A stretch of DNA of 64,000 bases from Salinibacillus aidingensis (GTDB lineage Bacteria > Bacillota > Bacilli > Bacillales > Alkalibacillaceae). The stretch spans positions 372,001 through 436,000 of the forward strand of contig NZ_BAAADO010000003.1 in NCBI RefSeq assembly GCF_039522525.1. Reading direction: 5' to 3'. The number at the start of each line of letters is the position of its first letter. The first letter of the stretch is position 1. Below the pieces are notes generated by a model. It saw nothing but the letters and a program-made list of their open reading frames with translations. It was not told the origin of the DNA and did no database searches. Shown one piece after another: positions 26,832-35,691 of the stretch. The position numbers and the translations under genes were made by a program.

Positions 26832-26852
26832 ACGCCTTACCTCCTGAATATA

Positions 26853-26888
26853 TAAAAAGAGTGGAAGACAATAGTATCTTTCCACTCC
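26853..26888 (-). terminator. terminator downstream of rodA
   Basis: On the minus strand GAGTGGAAAG and CTTCCACTC pair, followed by TTTTTATA. It lies between rodA and prpE, so prpE has its own promoter or relies on readthrough. Confidence 0.7.
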
Positions 26889-26908
26889 ATGCTTCATCTA
26901 ATAAATCC

Positions 26909-26950
26909 TTTAGCACGTTAATGCTTTAGTGAATGTGGGGACAGTCCCCG
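26909..26950. repeat. REP-like palindromic repeat R1
   Basis: TTAGCACGTTAATGCTTTAG is followed by TGAATGTGGGGACAGTCCCC, the shared core of seven loci in this window. It abuts the rodA stop codon. Confidence 0.8.
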
Positions 26951-26951
26951 A

Positions 26952-28121
26952 CTAGTCATCAAACATATAGCTCCGGATGCGTGAACGGATGTTTAAAATG
27001 AGTCCTATTGCCATCATATAGGCAATCAGGGAGCTTCCGCCTGCACTGATAAATGGAAGAGGAAGGCCTGATATGGGGAGGATTTTTAGTGACATCCCGA
27101 TATTCTGGATCACCTGATAGGTAATCATGCCAACCACTCCCGCACAAATATAGCTTCCGAATGGATCCTTGCAGGCAAGAGCTGTCTGTATAATCCGGTA
27201 AATTAAAAAGAAAAACAAGATAATAACAATACTTGAACCGACAAATCCAAACTGCTCACCGATAACTGAAAAAATCATATCAGATTCCCTGACTGGAATA
27301 TTGGTTACATCAAAGTTATCAAACCCTTTACCAAACAATTGTCCGGATCCAATCGCAAGGAGGGTATTATTAATTTGATAGCCGGACCCCTGAACATTTT
27401 GCTGAGGATCAAACCAGGCTTCCAATCTCTCGAATACGTGACTGAATATCGTATCATTCAAATAGTTCTGGACAAAATCGGGAAATAAAAAATACAGGCC
27501 AATGAAGGCGCCGATAATGAGTCCAACCAAACCTGTGATAACCAGCAAAATTCGCCAGCGTATACCAGATACTAAAATCATAAAGGCAACAATACAGGTC
27601 AGAACAACAGCTGATCCCACATCAGGCATACCAAATACGATCAAAACGGGGGGCAATGTTACAAGCCCAACCTTTGCAAGTAACCAGACATCATCTTTAA
27701 ATCCAGGGTTTAACCGCTTCTCATTGTGGGTGGTGATGACGTGTGCAACAGTCAATATCAAAATAATTTTCATAAACTCGGCTGGCTGCACCGTCCCAAC
27801 TCCAAGATCGTACCATCCCCTGGCATTGTTTAATTCAAGGGAAAACGGCAGAAAATAAACCCCTGCTAATGCAAAGAGTCCAATACCGTATAAGATCCAG
27901 GTCATTTTCCGGTAGTTGTCATAATCCAAAAACATCATCGCACCTATAACAATAAATCCTAATACATACCATATAATTTGCTGTTTATAAAAAATGGTAT
28001 TAGAGTCTGTTAAAAGAATATCCTGCACTGTATATAATGAAATAACACTTATAGCTCCAAGTGCAAGAATAATAAATATTAAGATGTAATCAATATTAAA
28101 CCGTTTATTATCCTTTTCCAT
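26952..28121 (-). CDS. rodA: FtsW/RodA/SpoVE (SEDS) family glycan polymerase, RodA-like
   Basis: The protein has 389 residues with about ten membrane segments. SEDS marks are NNARGWYDLGVGTVQPAEFMK near residue 110, GMPDVGSAVV with the catalytic-region Asp, and the C-terminal LPISGLPLPFISAGGSSLIA. It polymerises lipid II with a partner PBP. The sequence is closer to RodA than FtsW because it lacks the SGF-type FtsW extension, but SpoVE is possible. The ATG at 28121 follows AAAGGGAATTAAA. The stop codon abuts a REP-like repeat. Confidence 0.88.
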   Translation of the reverse strand: MEKDNKRFNIDYILIFIILALGAISVISLYTVQDILLTDSNTIFYKQQIIWYVLGFIVIGAMMFLDYDNYRKMTWILYGIGLFALAGVYFLPFSLELNNARGWYDLGVGTVQPAEFMKIILILTVAHVITTHNEKRLNPGFKDDVWLLAKVGLVTLPPVLIVFGMPDVGSAVVLTCIVAFMILVSGIRWRILLVITGLVGLIIGAFIGLYFLFPDFVQNYLNDTIFSHVFERLEAWFDPQQNVQGSGYQINNTLLAIGSGQLFGKGFDNFDVTNIPVRESDMIFSVIGEQFGFVGSSIVIILFFFLIYRIIQTALACKDPFGSYICAGVVGMITYQVIQNIGMSLKILPISGLPLPFISAGGSSLIAYMMAIGLILNIRSRIRSYMFDD

Positions 28122-28278
28122 TTTAATTCCCTTTCTATGGTAAAAAACAAAGAAGTTGGACATGATTCGCTAAAATATACATTCTTATTCTATTATATAT
28201 TGTTCATGAAAATTCACGATTCGTCAATTATAAATATAGACGTCCCACAAGTTGACAAACCCTACAGACCGTTTTACG

Positions 28279-28422
28279 ATAAAGTGAAACTTCTATGAGG
28301 GTTCACTGATGATTAGTTGAACTCATCAGGGATTTACTGGCCGTTTATCCCCCACTTCGTCTTGTTGGGTTGCCCTCAAGACTTGAAATGGGGGTATTAC
28401 GACCAGTTAATGCGTGATAAAA
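28279..28422 (-). mobile_element. dispersed element, copy 5 (inverted orientation)
   Basis: This is the only copy on the minus strand. Read there it begins TTTTATCACGCATTAACTGG, contains the long left hairpin, and ends ATAGAAGTTTCACTTTAT. The right hairpin has lost most of one arm. It fills much of the 355-base gap between rodA and mgtE, two divergent genes. Confidence 0.82.
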
Positions 28423-28476
28423 CGGTTCCGATGAAAACATACGGGAAACGAAACAGAACTAAGGGGGCTGTAACCT

Positions 28477-29844
28477 ATGGAAAAGTTAGATGAACATACC
28501 CTCCCGCACTGGTGGAAAGATGTACAGAAGGCACTGGAAACTGAAAATATAGATGAATTTCGTTCTGAATTCATCAATCTTCACCCGTATGATCAGACAC
28601 AAATCTTTTTGGCTCAGGAAAAAAAGGAACGAATGCTGATTTATACATACTTGTCACCAGAAGAAATGGCAGATATCCTGGAAAACATTGAATTAGACCG
28701 GCTTGATCCGATATTAACGGAAATGGATGCCCGTTATGCTTCTCAGGTATTGGGGGGGATGGCGACGGATGATGCCGTTGATGTTCTGAATACGCTGGAT
28801 CAAAATGAAGTGGCAAGCTTTTTAACGATTATGGATAAAGAAGATGCTGAAGATATAAAAGGCCTGCTTCATTATGAAGAGAAAACAGCCGGAAGTATTA
28901 TGACAACCGAATTTGTAGCCATTGAAGCGGCCATGACGATTCGGGAAGCAATGGTACACCTGCGGAACGAGGCACCAGACGCAGAAACCATTTATTATGT
29001 CTATGTCGTCAATGAAGATAAACAGCTTGTTGGAGTCATATCCTTACGAGACCTGATTATTTCAGAAGAAGACAGGGCCATATCAGATGTCATGAGTGAT
29101 CGAATAGTATCCATATCCGTTGGAGAAGACCAGGAGGAAGCGGCTAAGATGATGCGTGACTATGATTTACTTGCGCTTCCTGTTGTGGATTTCCAGCAGC
29201 ATTTATTAGGAATTATTACGGTCGATGATATTATGGATGTTATGGATGAAGAGGCAAGCGAGGACTATTCAAAGCTTGCGGCTGTATCGGATATGGAAAC
29301 CCCTGATACAAGTGCATGGATGGCTGCAAAAAAAAGACTTCCATGGCTGATCGTTTTACTATTTCTGGGTATGCTTACCGCAAATTTAATTGGTCAGTTT
29401 GAGCAGGCGCTGACCAAGGTTCCCTTACTTGCCGTATTTATACCGCTCATTGCAGGGATGGCAGGAAATACCGGTACCCAGGCATTGGCCGTTGCGGTAC
29501 GTGGAATTGCCACAGGGGAATCGAGGGCAGATGGAAAAATACGAATTTTGCTGCGTGAAGCGATGACCGGTTTAATTACGGGTATATCCTGTGGTGTGGT
29601 CATTACAGCGGTAATCTATCTGTGGCAGGGAGAATTTTATCTTGGATTGCTGGTAGGACTTTCAATTTTAGGATCATTGGTTGTAGCAACCATTGCCGGT
29701 TCGTTTATTCCATTGTTAATGCACAGACTTCATGTTGATCCTGCAGTGGCTAGCGGACCTTTTATTACAAGTATTAATGATATTATCTCCATTTTAATTT
29801 ATTTTGGAATGGCTACCCTGTTTATGGATATGTTAATTTCCTGA
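28477..29844 (+). CDS. mgtE: magnesium transporter MgtE
   Basis: The protein has 455 residues. It has the N-terminal helical superhelix domain (about 1-130), tandem CBS domains (about 131-255) and five membrane segments from about residue 283. Marks are EEKTAGSIMTTEFVAI, VVDFQQHLLGIITVDDIMDV, AGMAGNTGTQALAVAVRGI (pore) and the final SINDIISILIYFG. It imports Mg2+, gated by cytoplasmic Mg2+ through the CBS domains. RBS AGGGGG precedes the ATG. No M-box riboswitch could be recognised upstream; an inverted copy of the dispersed element occupies that region. Confidence 0.94.
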   Translation: MEKLDEHTLPHWWKDVQKALETENIDEFRSEFINLHPYDQTQIFLAQEKKERMLIYTYLSPEEMADILENIELDRLDPILTEMDARYASQVLGGMATDDAVDVLNTLDQNEVASFLTIMDKEDAEDIKGLLHYEEKTAGSIMTTEFVAIEAAMTIREAMVHLRNEAPDAETIYYVYVVNEDKQLVGVISLRDLIISEEDRAISDVMSDRIVSISVGEDQEEAAKMMRDYDLLALPVVDFQQHLLGIITVDDIMDVMDEEASEDYSKLAAVSDMETPDTSAWMAAKKRLPWLIVLLFLGMLTANLIGQFEQALTKVPLLAVFIPLIAGMAGNTGTQALAVAVRGIATGESRADGKIRILLREAMTGLITGISCGVVITAVIYLWQGEFYLGLLVGLSILGSLVVATIAGSFIPLLMHRLHVDPAVASGPFITSINDIISILIYFGMATLFMDMLIS

Positions 29845-29927
29845 TGAAAATAGGGGTAATAGCACACACGAAGTTGACCTGGCATATAGTGGAGGGTAGA
29901 AAACCATTTAAGAGAAGGGGAGAAATT

Positions 29928-30338
29928 ATGTCCACTAACGATAAAATGGCACAGAGTCCTCTGCTATATATCACTCAGCCGAGGGATGTCCGTGTACAGG
30001 CCAGTATGCAGGAGTATTCTGTTTATAAGAAAAAAACACAGAATCAAAAGAAAGATCCGGAACAAGGGGAGGAAAAAGTAAGCGGGGAAGAGGCTGAAAC
30101 AAAGCTTGAAGATAAAAAATTCCGCGACATGACGGTAGAAGAGAAAATCAGCTACTTAACCCGCCTGCCTTCCCAGATGCCGAAAATGAAATGTGAAGTT
30201 CTTACTGAAGATCAGCGTTATCGTGGTCTGATTCAGGACTTTAATGATGACACGATTCGAATGAGAACGGTTCAAAAACCTTACCGTGTTGAACTTAGCC
30301 TTTCAGACATTGAAGATGTAAAATTAATGGGCTTCTAA
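29928..30338 (+). CDS. cotO: spore coat protein CotO family
   Basis: The protein has 136 residues. It begins SPLLYITQP near residue 10, has a charged Lys/Glu-rich middle (about 37-65), and ends in the conserved domain YLTRLPSQMPKMKCEV and RVELSLSDIEDVKLMGF that is typical of CotO. CotO is a morphogenetic protein of the spore outer coat. The ATG at 29928 has AGAAGGGGAG upstream; the open frame begins 28 codons earlier without a ribosome site. In B. subtilis cotO lies in the same chromosomal neighbourhood. Confidence 0.85.
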   Translation: MSTNDKMAQSPLLYITQPRDVRVQASMQEYSVYKKKTQNQKKDPEQGEEKVSGEEAETKLEDKKFRDMTVEEKISYLTRLPSQMPKMKCEVLTEDQRYRGLIQDFNDDTIRMRTVQKPYRVELSLSDIEDVKLMGF

Positions 30339-30466
30339 AAGGAATCATTTTACAAAGGTATGGTAAACAATTTCCCTGATTTAGGACATTTAACCAAACA
30401 CCGGGGAGTACAAACGCATAGACTGTATCTTGAAATGACTACTATCTTAAAGGAGTTGAAGTCCAT

Positions 30467-30709
30467 ATGTCTGATCGTAAAAGAGAGATTCATGTTAAAG
30501 ACTTAGTCATTAAAGCAGATAATGTGGTATTTGAACCACCAAGAAGACGTTCGGCCGATCCATTTTTCGGACCGCCACGCCATCAACAGGAAGAAAATGA
30601 AGCAGAATCCAATACAGAAGTAGATGTAGACGTGGATGTGGATGTAAAACAGGAGGATGACTCAGAGGACGAAAGAGAAGGAAGACGCCCACCATTCTCA
30701 TGGATCTAA
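30467..30709 (+). CDS. small acidic DV-repeat protein, probably spore-related
   Basis: The protein has 80 residues. A basic N-terminal part (KREIHVKDLVIKAD) is followed by a proline-rich patch (EPPRRRSADPFFGPPR), an acidic run with four DV dipeptides (VDVDVDVDVK) and a Glu/Asp-rich tail ending RRPPFSWI. AAAGGAG lies 12 bases before the ATG. Position after cotO and low complexity suggest a coat or crust component, but there is no recognised domain. A terminator follows. Confidence 0.7.
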   Translation: MSDRKREIHVKDLVIKADNVVFEPPRRRSADPFFGPPRHQQEENEAESNTEVDVDVDVDVKQEDDSEDEREGRRPPFSWI

Positions 30710-30712
30710 ACC

Positions 30713-30748
30713 AAAGGACAGTCTCAGTAAATGAGACTGTCCTTTTTC
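30713..30748 (+). terminator. terminator after the DV-repeat gene
   Basis: AAAGGACAGTCTCA and TGAGACTGTCCTTTTT pair with a five-base loop. It lies a few bases after the stop and rules out the longer upstream version of the next gene. Confidence 0.9.
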
Positions 30749-30768
30749 ATTCAGGAAAGGAAGTTATT

Positions 30769-30963
30769 ATGAAAGAAAAGGATCTAATTCGATTTCTTGA
30801 CGCATTTGAACGTTTTCTCGGACGGAATGAACACTGGCTTCAAAAACCAGAGGAAAAAATTAAGCAATTTGAAAAAGATATGAACGAATGGGATCAGGAC
30901 TTTATAAAACAAATCGGCAGTGTAGAGAAAATCATAAAAGAGCTGGAAAAAAGAATGGAATGA
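30769..30963 (+). CDS. small coiled-coil protein of unknown function
   Basis: The product has 64 residues, mostly predicted helix: LIRFLDAFERFLGRNE, then a Lys/Glu heptad-like stretch to KELEKRME. The ATG at 30769 follows GGAAAGGAAG. It sits immediately after a terminator, so it has its own promoter or low readthrough. I do not recognise the family. The charge pattern fits a small helical hairpin or dimer. Confidence 0.65.
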   Translation: MKEKDLIRFLDAFERFLGRNEHWLQKPEEKIKQFEKDMNEWDQDFIKQIGSVEKIIKELEKRME

Positions 30964-31066
30964 CAAAAATCAGCAAACTTTTTTTGAACCATCCATTACA
31001 ATGATAGAAAGCAGGCTTACACTCAGGCCTGCAAGGGTATAGATAAATAAGAAGGGAGTGTTATTT

Positions 31067-31345
31067 ATGGGGTACATTCTGCCGATGCGACCTCTGCAGT
31101 ATGACACTTACCATCAGCGAGTAAACAAAAAGGAAAACGGACCCTATATCATTGAAAAACCTCACCAGGTACTTCATCATAAACTGAACAGCCACGAATA
31201 TCGCTCGACCAGATATATAAAGCCCGCTAAATTATATTCAGAAACAGGATCAAAAGAGGGAATAAACAATATCCCTGAGACAGCTGCCCGTAAGCTCGTA
31301 GCTGGCTTAACCGGGAAAGGGAAGCATATAGACAAAATTGTTTAG
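31067..31345 (+). CDS. conserved-looking hypothetical protein
   Basis: The protein has 92 residues and is basic and hydrophilic, starting MGYILPMRPLQYDTYHQR. It has His/Tyr-rich stretches (KPHQVLHHKLNSHEYRSTRY) and ends LTGKGKHIDKIV. GAAGGGAGTG precedes the ATG at 31067 by 7-8 bases. A GCAGGC/GCCTGC hairpin lies about 40 bases upstream. It follows a run of spore-type genes and may be sporulation-specific. No domain is recognised. Confidence 0.65.
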   Translation: MGYILPMRPLQYDTYHQRVNKKENGPYIIEKPHQVLHHKLNSHEYRSTRYIKPAKLYSETGSKEGINNIPETAARKLVAGLTGKGKHIDKIV

Positions 31346-31352
31346 AACGAAA

Positions 31353-31395
31353 AAAGGGGAGGTTAATATGCCTCCACATATAAACCTTCCCCTTC
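31353..31395. terminator. terminator overlapping the DUF421 gene end
   Basis: AAGGGGAGGTT pairs with AACCTTCCCCTT (one bulge) and is followed by CTTT. It lies between convergent genes and covers the last codons of the minus-strand DUF421 gene. Confidence 0.5.
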
Positions 31396-32037
31396 TTTCC
31401 ATTCAGCGTAGAATACTTCCCTATAATCCTTTATTTCCTGTTTGGAAAGTTCGTCCTTTAACTGGTCTTCTGTAAGCTGAACCTCCTTTAAATTGTCCTC
31501 CACAACCTCTCCGTCCAAAATGACACTGTAAGGGAGAGCCACACTTTCCGGTTTTGCATTTACATCGGCGCGCGTCGCCTGCTGCTGCATGGACTTTTTC
31601 AGTACTGAAATCGTGCCATCTGTTTCAAAAATGGCAAATTCAACATCCTGAATGGAAAATGTATCTTTGGAACGCAATAAATGCTGTAATTGATTCAGAT
31701 CCAATTTCGCCTTTTTCATTTGATCTCTTTGCAGTTTGCCATTGCGTATGACAATAGAAGGTTTCCCTTCCAGAAGTTCTCTTGACTTGGACACCTTTTG
31801 CGTAATCATTTCAGTTATGTAAATGAGGGACCCCCATAGCAGTACAGCGTATAAAATAGCGAGTATACCCGCATTTTTATCAAACAACGCATTTCCCACT
31901 AATTCACCGAGAATCAGTGCGGCAATAAAGTCAAAGGCAGTAATTTGTGTAATCTGTGATTTTCCTAAAATTTTTGTAAGTATAAATAAAGCAATAAAAC
32001 CAACAATGGAATCAATGGTTAAACTGACAAAATTCAT
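31363..32037 (-). CDS. DUF421/YetF family membrane protein
   Basis: The protein has 224 residues. Three N-terminal membrane segments (about 8-25, 35-50, 58-78) include the family motif ITAFDFIAALILGELVGNAL. A soluble domain follows with LLEGKPSIVIRNGKLQRDQMKKAKL and DVEFAIFETDGTISVLKK. Members such as B. subtilis YetF, YrbG and YkjA have unknown roles; some are linked to spore germination or membrane quality. AAAGGTTGGG precedes the ATG. It is transcribed alone, convergent with the preceding small gene. Confidence 0.9.
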   Translation of the reverse strand: MNFVSLTIDSIVGFIALFILTKILGKSQITQITAFDFIAALILGELVGNALFDKNAGILAILYAVLLWGSLIYITEMITQKVSKSRELLEGKPSIVIRNGKLQRDQMKKAKLDLNQLQHLLRSKDTFSIQDVEFAIFETDGTISVLKKSMQQQATRADVNAKPESVALPYSVILDGEVVEDNLKEVQLTEDQLKDELSKQEIKDYREVFYAEWKEGEGLYVEAY

Positions 32038-32120
32038 ATGTATCCCAACCTTTGTTTAACAATTCTTCCGTACATTTTTTTAGTTTGCTCAACCGGCTGG
32101 TTTCCATACAAAATGACATA

Positions 32121-32154
32121 AAAAAATGACTAACCTGTTTAAAGTTAGTCATTT
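32121..32154 (-). terminator. terminator of the yjcG-yjcF unit
   Basis: On the minus strand AATGACTAAC and GTTAGTCATT pair around a 9-base loop and are followed by TTTTTT. Confidence 0.85.
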
Positions 32155-32157
32155 CGA

Positions 32158-32589
32158 TTAAAGAGTTTTCACCATGGTGACATGCGGGATTCCTGCATCC
32201 ATAAATTCATCTGAAATCGTTTCGTAACCAAGTGACTGATAAAATTTCTCTGCGTGGGTCTGGGCATTGAGCTTTGATTTCCTGATATGATTTTCTTTTA
32301 TGACTTCTTCCATAGCTTCTATCATTTGTTTCCCAAAATGCTTTCCCCGTTCCTCTTTTAACACACAGATCCGCTCCAGCTTGCCGTAATCGTCAGCATA
32401 CCGGAGACGACTGGCAGCAACAGGCTCTCCGTATTTATATCCAACGAAATGAACGGCGTTTTGGTCATGCTCATCCATTTCGAGTTCAGGAGAAACGCCC
32501 TGCTCATCAATAAAAACAATTTGCCGGACTTTATAGGCATCCATTAATTGATCATCATTTTGAACAACGTGAATCTGCATGTGGCTCAT
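32158..32589 (-). CDS. yjcF: GNAT-family acetyltransferase (YjcF-like)
   Basis: The protein has 143 residues. It has AYKVRQIVFIDEQGVSPELEMDE at the start, AASRLRYADDYGKLERICVLKEERGKHFGKQM with the acetyl-CoA loop, and AEKFYQSLGY near the end, the pattern of ElaA/YjcF-type acetyltransferases. The substrate is unknown. Its ATG follows the yjcG stop without a gap (TAAATG), so the two are coupled. yjcF-yjcG-yjcH order is the same as in B. subtilis. Confidence 0.88.
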   Translation of the reverse strand: MSHMQIHVVQNDDQLMDAYKVRQIVFIDEQGVSPELEMDEHDQNAVHFVGYKYGEPVAASRLRYADDYGKLERICVLKEERGKHFGKQMIEAMEEVIKENHIRKSKLNAQTHAEKFYQSLGYETISDEFMDAGIPHVTMVKTL

Positions 32590-33105
32590 TTATTTTGTCT
32601 CTCCAAATTTAAAGGTTTCGTATACGGTCCAGGAGCCATTTTCTAATTGATAGAGAAGCTGAAAACGGTCAATGGTTTCTTCAATATCAAACTGATGCAT
32701 TTTCAGGCTGCCATAAACATCTGAGTGTTCCTCAGTGGATAAATCCTGACCAATCGTAATGTGGGGAACGAAAGCAAATTGACGTTCATTCGGGAATTTT
32801 TCACTATACAGTTTGTCACTGAGTTCGACCAGCTCCTCAACAGGCTGAACCTTTAAATAGACGGTATTGGTAACTGGATAGAAGGAGCTGACTTTATTAA
32901 TAATTAAGGGGAATGGTTTCGTTTCCTTTGCTACATTTCTAAGTTCCTGTACAATATCATCAATCTGAGAATCTTCAGCATCAAAGCGTTCCTTAATCGT
33001 CACATGAGGAGGGATTAATGCATAGCTGGGGTCATAACGCTTACGATATGAGTTGGCAATATCCTGAACCTCTTTTGATGGAAAAACAGCAATTCCATAT
33101 TTCAT
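32590..33105 (-). CDS. yjcG: YjcG family 2H phosphoesterase (LigT-like)
   Basis: The protein has 171 residues. It has two HxT motifs: PPHVTIKERF near residue 33 and VPHITIGQDL near residue 115, the catalytic pairs of the 2H phosphoesterase/RNA ligase fold. The start MKYGIAVFPSKEVQD and the length match B. subtilis YjcG. It probably acts on 2',3'-cyclic or 2'-5' nucleotide bonds. AAAGGAGGACC precedes the ATG. Confidence 0.92.
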   Translation of the reverse strand: MKYGIAVFPSKEVQDIANSYRKRYDPSYALIPPHVTIKERFDAEDSQIDDIVQELRNVAKETKPFPLIINKVSSFYPVTNTVYLKVQPVEELVELSDKLYSEKFPNERQFAFVPHITIGQDLSTEEHSDVYGSLKMHQFDIEETIDRFQLLYQLENGSWTVYETFKFGETK

Positions 33106-33197
33106 AAATGGTCCTCCTTTAAATCCTTTTGATCCTGTTTAACAGTGAAACTATTTCTATTATAGCAAAAAATAATCCTTCATTTCTAAAAATTTCA

Positions 33198-33926
33198 TCA
33201 TGATTTTCCAAATGTGGAAATGATGGCGTCAGGTAAATCCTTTTGCCATGTCTTCCATGTATGACCACCTGGTCGTTCATGATAGGTATACGCTGAAGTT
33301 TTTATCTGAATCAGCTGGCTTAATTGCCGGTTCGGTTCCAGAAAATTTTCTGTCCCGCCGGTTGTGGTTTGTACCTCTGTTTCTTCCTCACCGATTGTGT
33401 GATAGATTTTGATTAAAGAAAGATTGTCGGATGCTTTTGCTGCTTCCAAAACTTTTTCATTTACATATGGTGATTGCATAATGACGTTTCCAAATGTGTT
33501 TGGGTAGGTAAGAGCTGTCAAAAAAGAGACGGTTCCTCCCAGAGAATCTCCCATTAATGTACGGGCAGCTCCGAGATAATAGCCGGGCAGGATGTCATCC
33601 AGCAGCGGGACAACCTCAAACCGCAGAAATTTTATGTATGGATTGTTTTTATGACCATCAGGGTGATATTTTGCCTGACGATCGTACTTATCCTTATAGT
33701 GTATTCCCACAAAAATCGTAGTATGGATTTCACCTTTTTCATGCAATCGATCGCTAAGTGTCGCTGCACGTCCAAGCTGATAGTAGTCATTGCCATCCTG
33801 CATAATGCAAATATGGTATTTATATAAAGTGGAAAAATTTTCAGGCTGATAAATTCTTAAAGTTATGGTCTCTTTTAAGTACTGGCTATGGATATTTCTA
33901 TCAAACATTGTACCCTTTCTGCCCAT
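33198..33926 (-). CDS. yjcH: putative esterase YjcH (alpha/beta hydrolase)
   Basis: The protein has 242 residues, similar to the esterase D/enterochelin esterase group. The nucleophile elbow is GDSLGG near residue 124, the acidic residue is probably in IGEEETEV, and the His is in RPGGHTWKTW near residue 223. IMQDGNDYYQLGR is the family oxyanion region. The substrate is unknown. AAGGGGTG precedes the ATG. It is the first gene of the yjcH-yjcG-yjcF series, with 90 bases before yjcG. Confidence 0.9.
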   Translation of the reverse strand: MGRKGTMFDRNIHSQYLKETITLRIYQPENFSTLYKYHICIMQDGNDYYQLGRAATLSDRLHEKGEIHTTIFVGIHYKDKYDRQAKYHPDGHKNNPYIKFLRFEVVPLLDDILPGYYLGAARTLMGDSLGGTVSFLTALTYPNTFGNVIMQSPYVNEKVLEAAKASDNLSLIKIYHTIGEEETEVQTTTGGTENFLEPNRQLSQLIQIKTSAYTYHERPGGHTWKTWQKDLPDAIISTFGKS

Positions 33927-34045
33927 GTTTACACCCCTTGATTCTGATAGTTGTATTATTTATTTTAACATATCAGAAAATTATGTCGTACAATGCTTTT
34001 GTCCCAATGTTATAATAAATCTATGAAAGGAAAGGAGGAGTCGGA

Positions 34046-34606
34046 GTGTCTGATTTAAAGCAGGTACCAAGTCAGGAGGTTGAACAGGCAGCAAGAGCCG
34101 CACTGACCAGTCGGGGAGTACTTATAGAGGATATTGCTCAAATTGTCTATGATATGCAGCATCCTTATAATGAGGGATTAACCATAGATGAGTGTGTTCT
34201 GAGTGTAGATCGGGTATTGGAAAAACGGGAAATTCAGCATGCCATCCTGGTAGGCATTGAACTTGACAAACTGGCCGAGGAAAAAAAGCTTTCAGAGCCA
34301 TTACAATCAATTATTGAAACTGATGAAGGATTGTTCGGTGTTGATGAAACGCTGGCTTTAGGTGCAACCTTCAGCTACGGGAGTATAGCTCTGACAACGT
34401 ATGGTTATTTGGATAAAAACAAAGTAGGGATCATTAACAAATTGGATACGAAGCGAAGCAATCAGGTCCACACGTTTTTAGATGACATAGTGGGAAGTAT
34501 TGCAGCAACAGCTTCGAGTCGTTTGGCTCACCGTCTTCGTGATGCTCAGGATGAGGTACCAAGAGAGGAAGCTGAACGAAGAGACGAAGAGGATCGTCTT
34601 GGCTGA
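34046..34606 (+). CDS. PgpA-family (YutG-like) phosphatidylglycerophosphatase-related protein
   Basis: The protein has 186 residues. It matches the Bacillus YutG branch of the PgpA family: ALTSRGVLIEDIAQIVYDMQ at the start, LTIDECVLSVDRVLEKREIQHAI, GLFGVDETLALGATFSYGSIA and LDDIVGSIAATASSRLAHR. It lacks clear membrane segments, unlike E. coli PgpA. Whether it dephosphorylates phosphatidylglycerophosphate is not proven for all members. GTG start follows AAAGGAGGAG. A large terminator hairpin follows. Confidence 0.88.
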   Translation: MSDLKQVPSQEVEQAARAALTSRGVLIEDIAQIVYDMQHPYNEGLTIDECVLSVDRVLEKREIQHAILVGIELDKLAEEKKLSEPLQSIIETDEGLFGVDETLALGATFSYGSIALTTYGYLDKNKVGIINKLDTKRSNQVHTFLDDIVGSIAATASSRLAHRLRDAQDEVPREEAERRDEEDRLG

Positions 34607-34616
34607 GACTAAAAAA

Positions 34617-34686
34617 TAAAAACAGGAATGAACCAGCTGTCAGCTCTGCCCCGAGGCTGAGGATGGCAGGTTCATTCCTGTTTTTT
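34617..34686. terminator. long terminator after the PgpA-family gene
   Basis: AAAACAGGAATGAACC and GGTTCATTCCTGTTTTTT form a 16-bp stem enclosing about 34 bases that contain a smaller GC-rich hairpin. Confidence 0.85.
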
Positions 34687-34840
34687 ATTGTGGAGAAATT
34701 TATAATAGTAGATTAAGTATGAAATCAGGTGAGGCCACATCCGTCGCTTGCGCCTTTGTAATTTCCATGAATTTTTATGACTAAAAAAACGAAGAAATTC
34801 AAACACTATTTATAAGTACGTCTTAACTAGGAGGTCATGA

Positions 34841-35629
34841 ATGAAAGCCAACGCACTTACCTGGTTCATCATTGCTATTTCTATATTTACATACACCGTG
34901 GAGACTCCTCTTATTGTCCAGGCTGAACAGCTGCATCTCCCCGATATGAAAGCATCTTCAAAAGCTGAAGATTTAAGCATTACGTATGAGGAAGTAAAGG
35001 AAACCGAGCCGGAGTATAAAATAAATGTAAAGATTCCTTCTATTAAAGGGATGAAGGATGATGTTTTTCAGATGAAGTTTAATGTTGGAATCAAGGCAAA
35101 GGCTGAGAAAAAGATCGGGGAATTCAAAAAAGAAGCTGTACAATTTGCTAAGGAATTAGAGCAAAAAGGTCAGCCTTTGCGTCCTTTTCAATTACAAGTG
35201 GATCCAGCAGTTAAAAAGAAAGGAGAGCTTATCTCCATCTTAAACGAAGTTTTTGTGTATAAGGGGGGAGCTAACGGTATTCAAAAGGTTCAGACCCTTA
35301 ATATATTAAACCAGAATCAGGCCAAAAAGCTTTCCTTTTCTGACATTTTTAAAGAGGGTGCGGACTATAAGAAGAAAGTCAATGAGCTTGTTAAGCAGGC
35401 TATTGAAAGAAGGAGGGAAGCAGGGGAGGCATTCTTTGAAGGTGAAGAAGGTTTTCAGACCGCAACAAAGGACCAGTCCTTTTATTTTGAAGACCGGAAG
35501 CTTGTACTTGTGTTTGATGAATATGAAATTGCGCCCGGAGTAATGGGAACGCCGGCATTTCCAATTTCCCTGGAGGATATTAAGGATTTATTAAAGCCGG
35601 AGATATACAATGCTGTTCTTCATAGCTGA
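34841..35629 (+). CDS. secreted DUF4163/DUF3298-type protein
   Basis: The protein has 262 residues. A signal peptide (about 1-29, ending VQAEQ) is followed by a DUF4163-like region (ITYEEVKETEPEYKINVKIPSI) and a DUF3298-like region with LSFSDIFKEGADYKKKVNELVK and FDEYEIAPGVMGTPAFPISL. The same pair of domains occurs in the extracellular part of RsiV, which binds lysozyme, and in PdaC. This copy has no membrane anchor after the signal or sigma-factor partner, so it is a stand-alone secreted form. AGGAGGTC precedes the ATG. Confidence 0.85.
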   Translation: MKANALTWFIIAISIFTYTVETPLIVQAEQLHLPDMKASSKAEDLSITYEEVKETEPEYKINVKIPSIKGMKDDVFQMKFNVGIKAKAEKKIGEFKKEAVQFAKELEQKGQPLRPFQLQVDPAVKKKGELISILNEVFVYKGGANGIQKVQTLNILNQNQAKKLSFSDIFKEGADYKKKVNELVKQAIERRREAGEAFFEGEEGFQTATKDQSFYFEDRKLVLVFDEYEIAPGVMGTPAFPISLEDIKDLLKPEIYNAVLHS

Positions 35630-35654
35630 TTGATTTGTGGTCACCTGCATATAC

Positions 35655-35691
35655 AAAGAGACTGAACCTGTATGTGGTTCAGCCTCTTTTT
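35655..35691 (+). terminator. terminator of the DUF3298-type gene
   Basis: AAAGAGACTGAACC pairs with GGTTCAGCCTCTTT (one mismatch) and continues into T residues. The following 200 bases to 35897 contain no supported gene. Confidence 0.85.
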
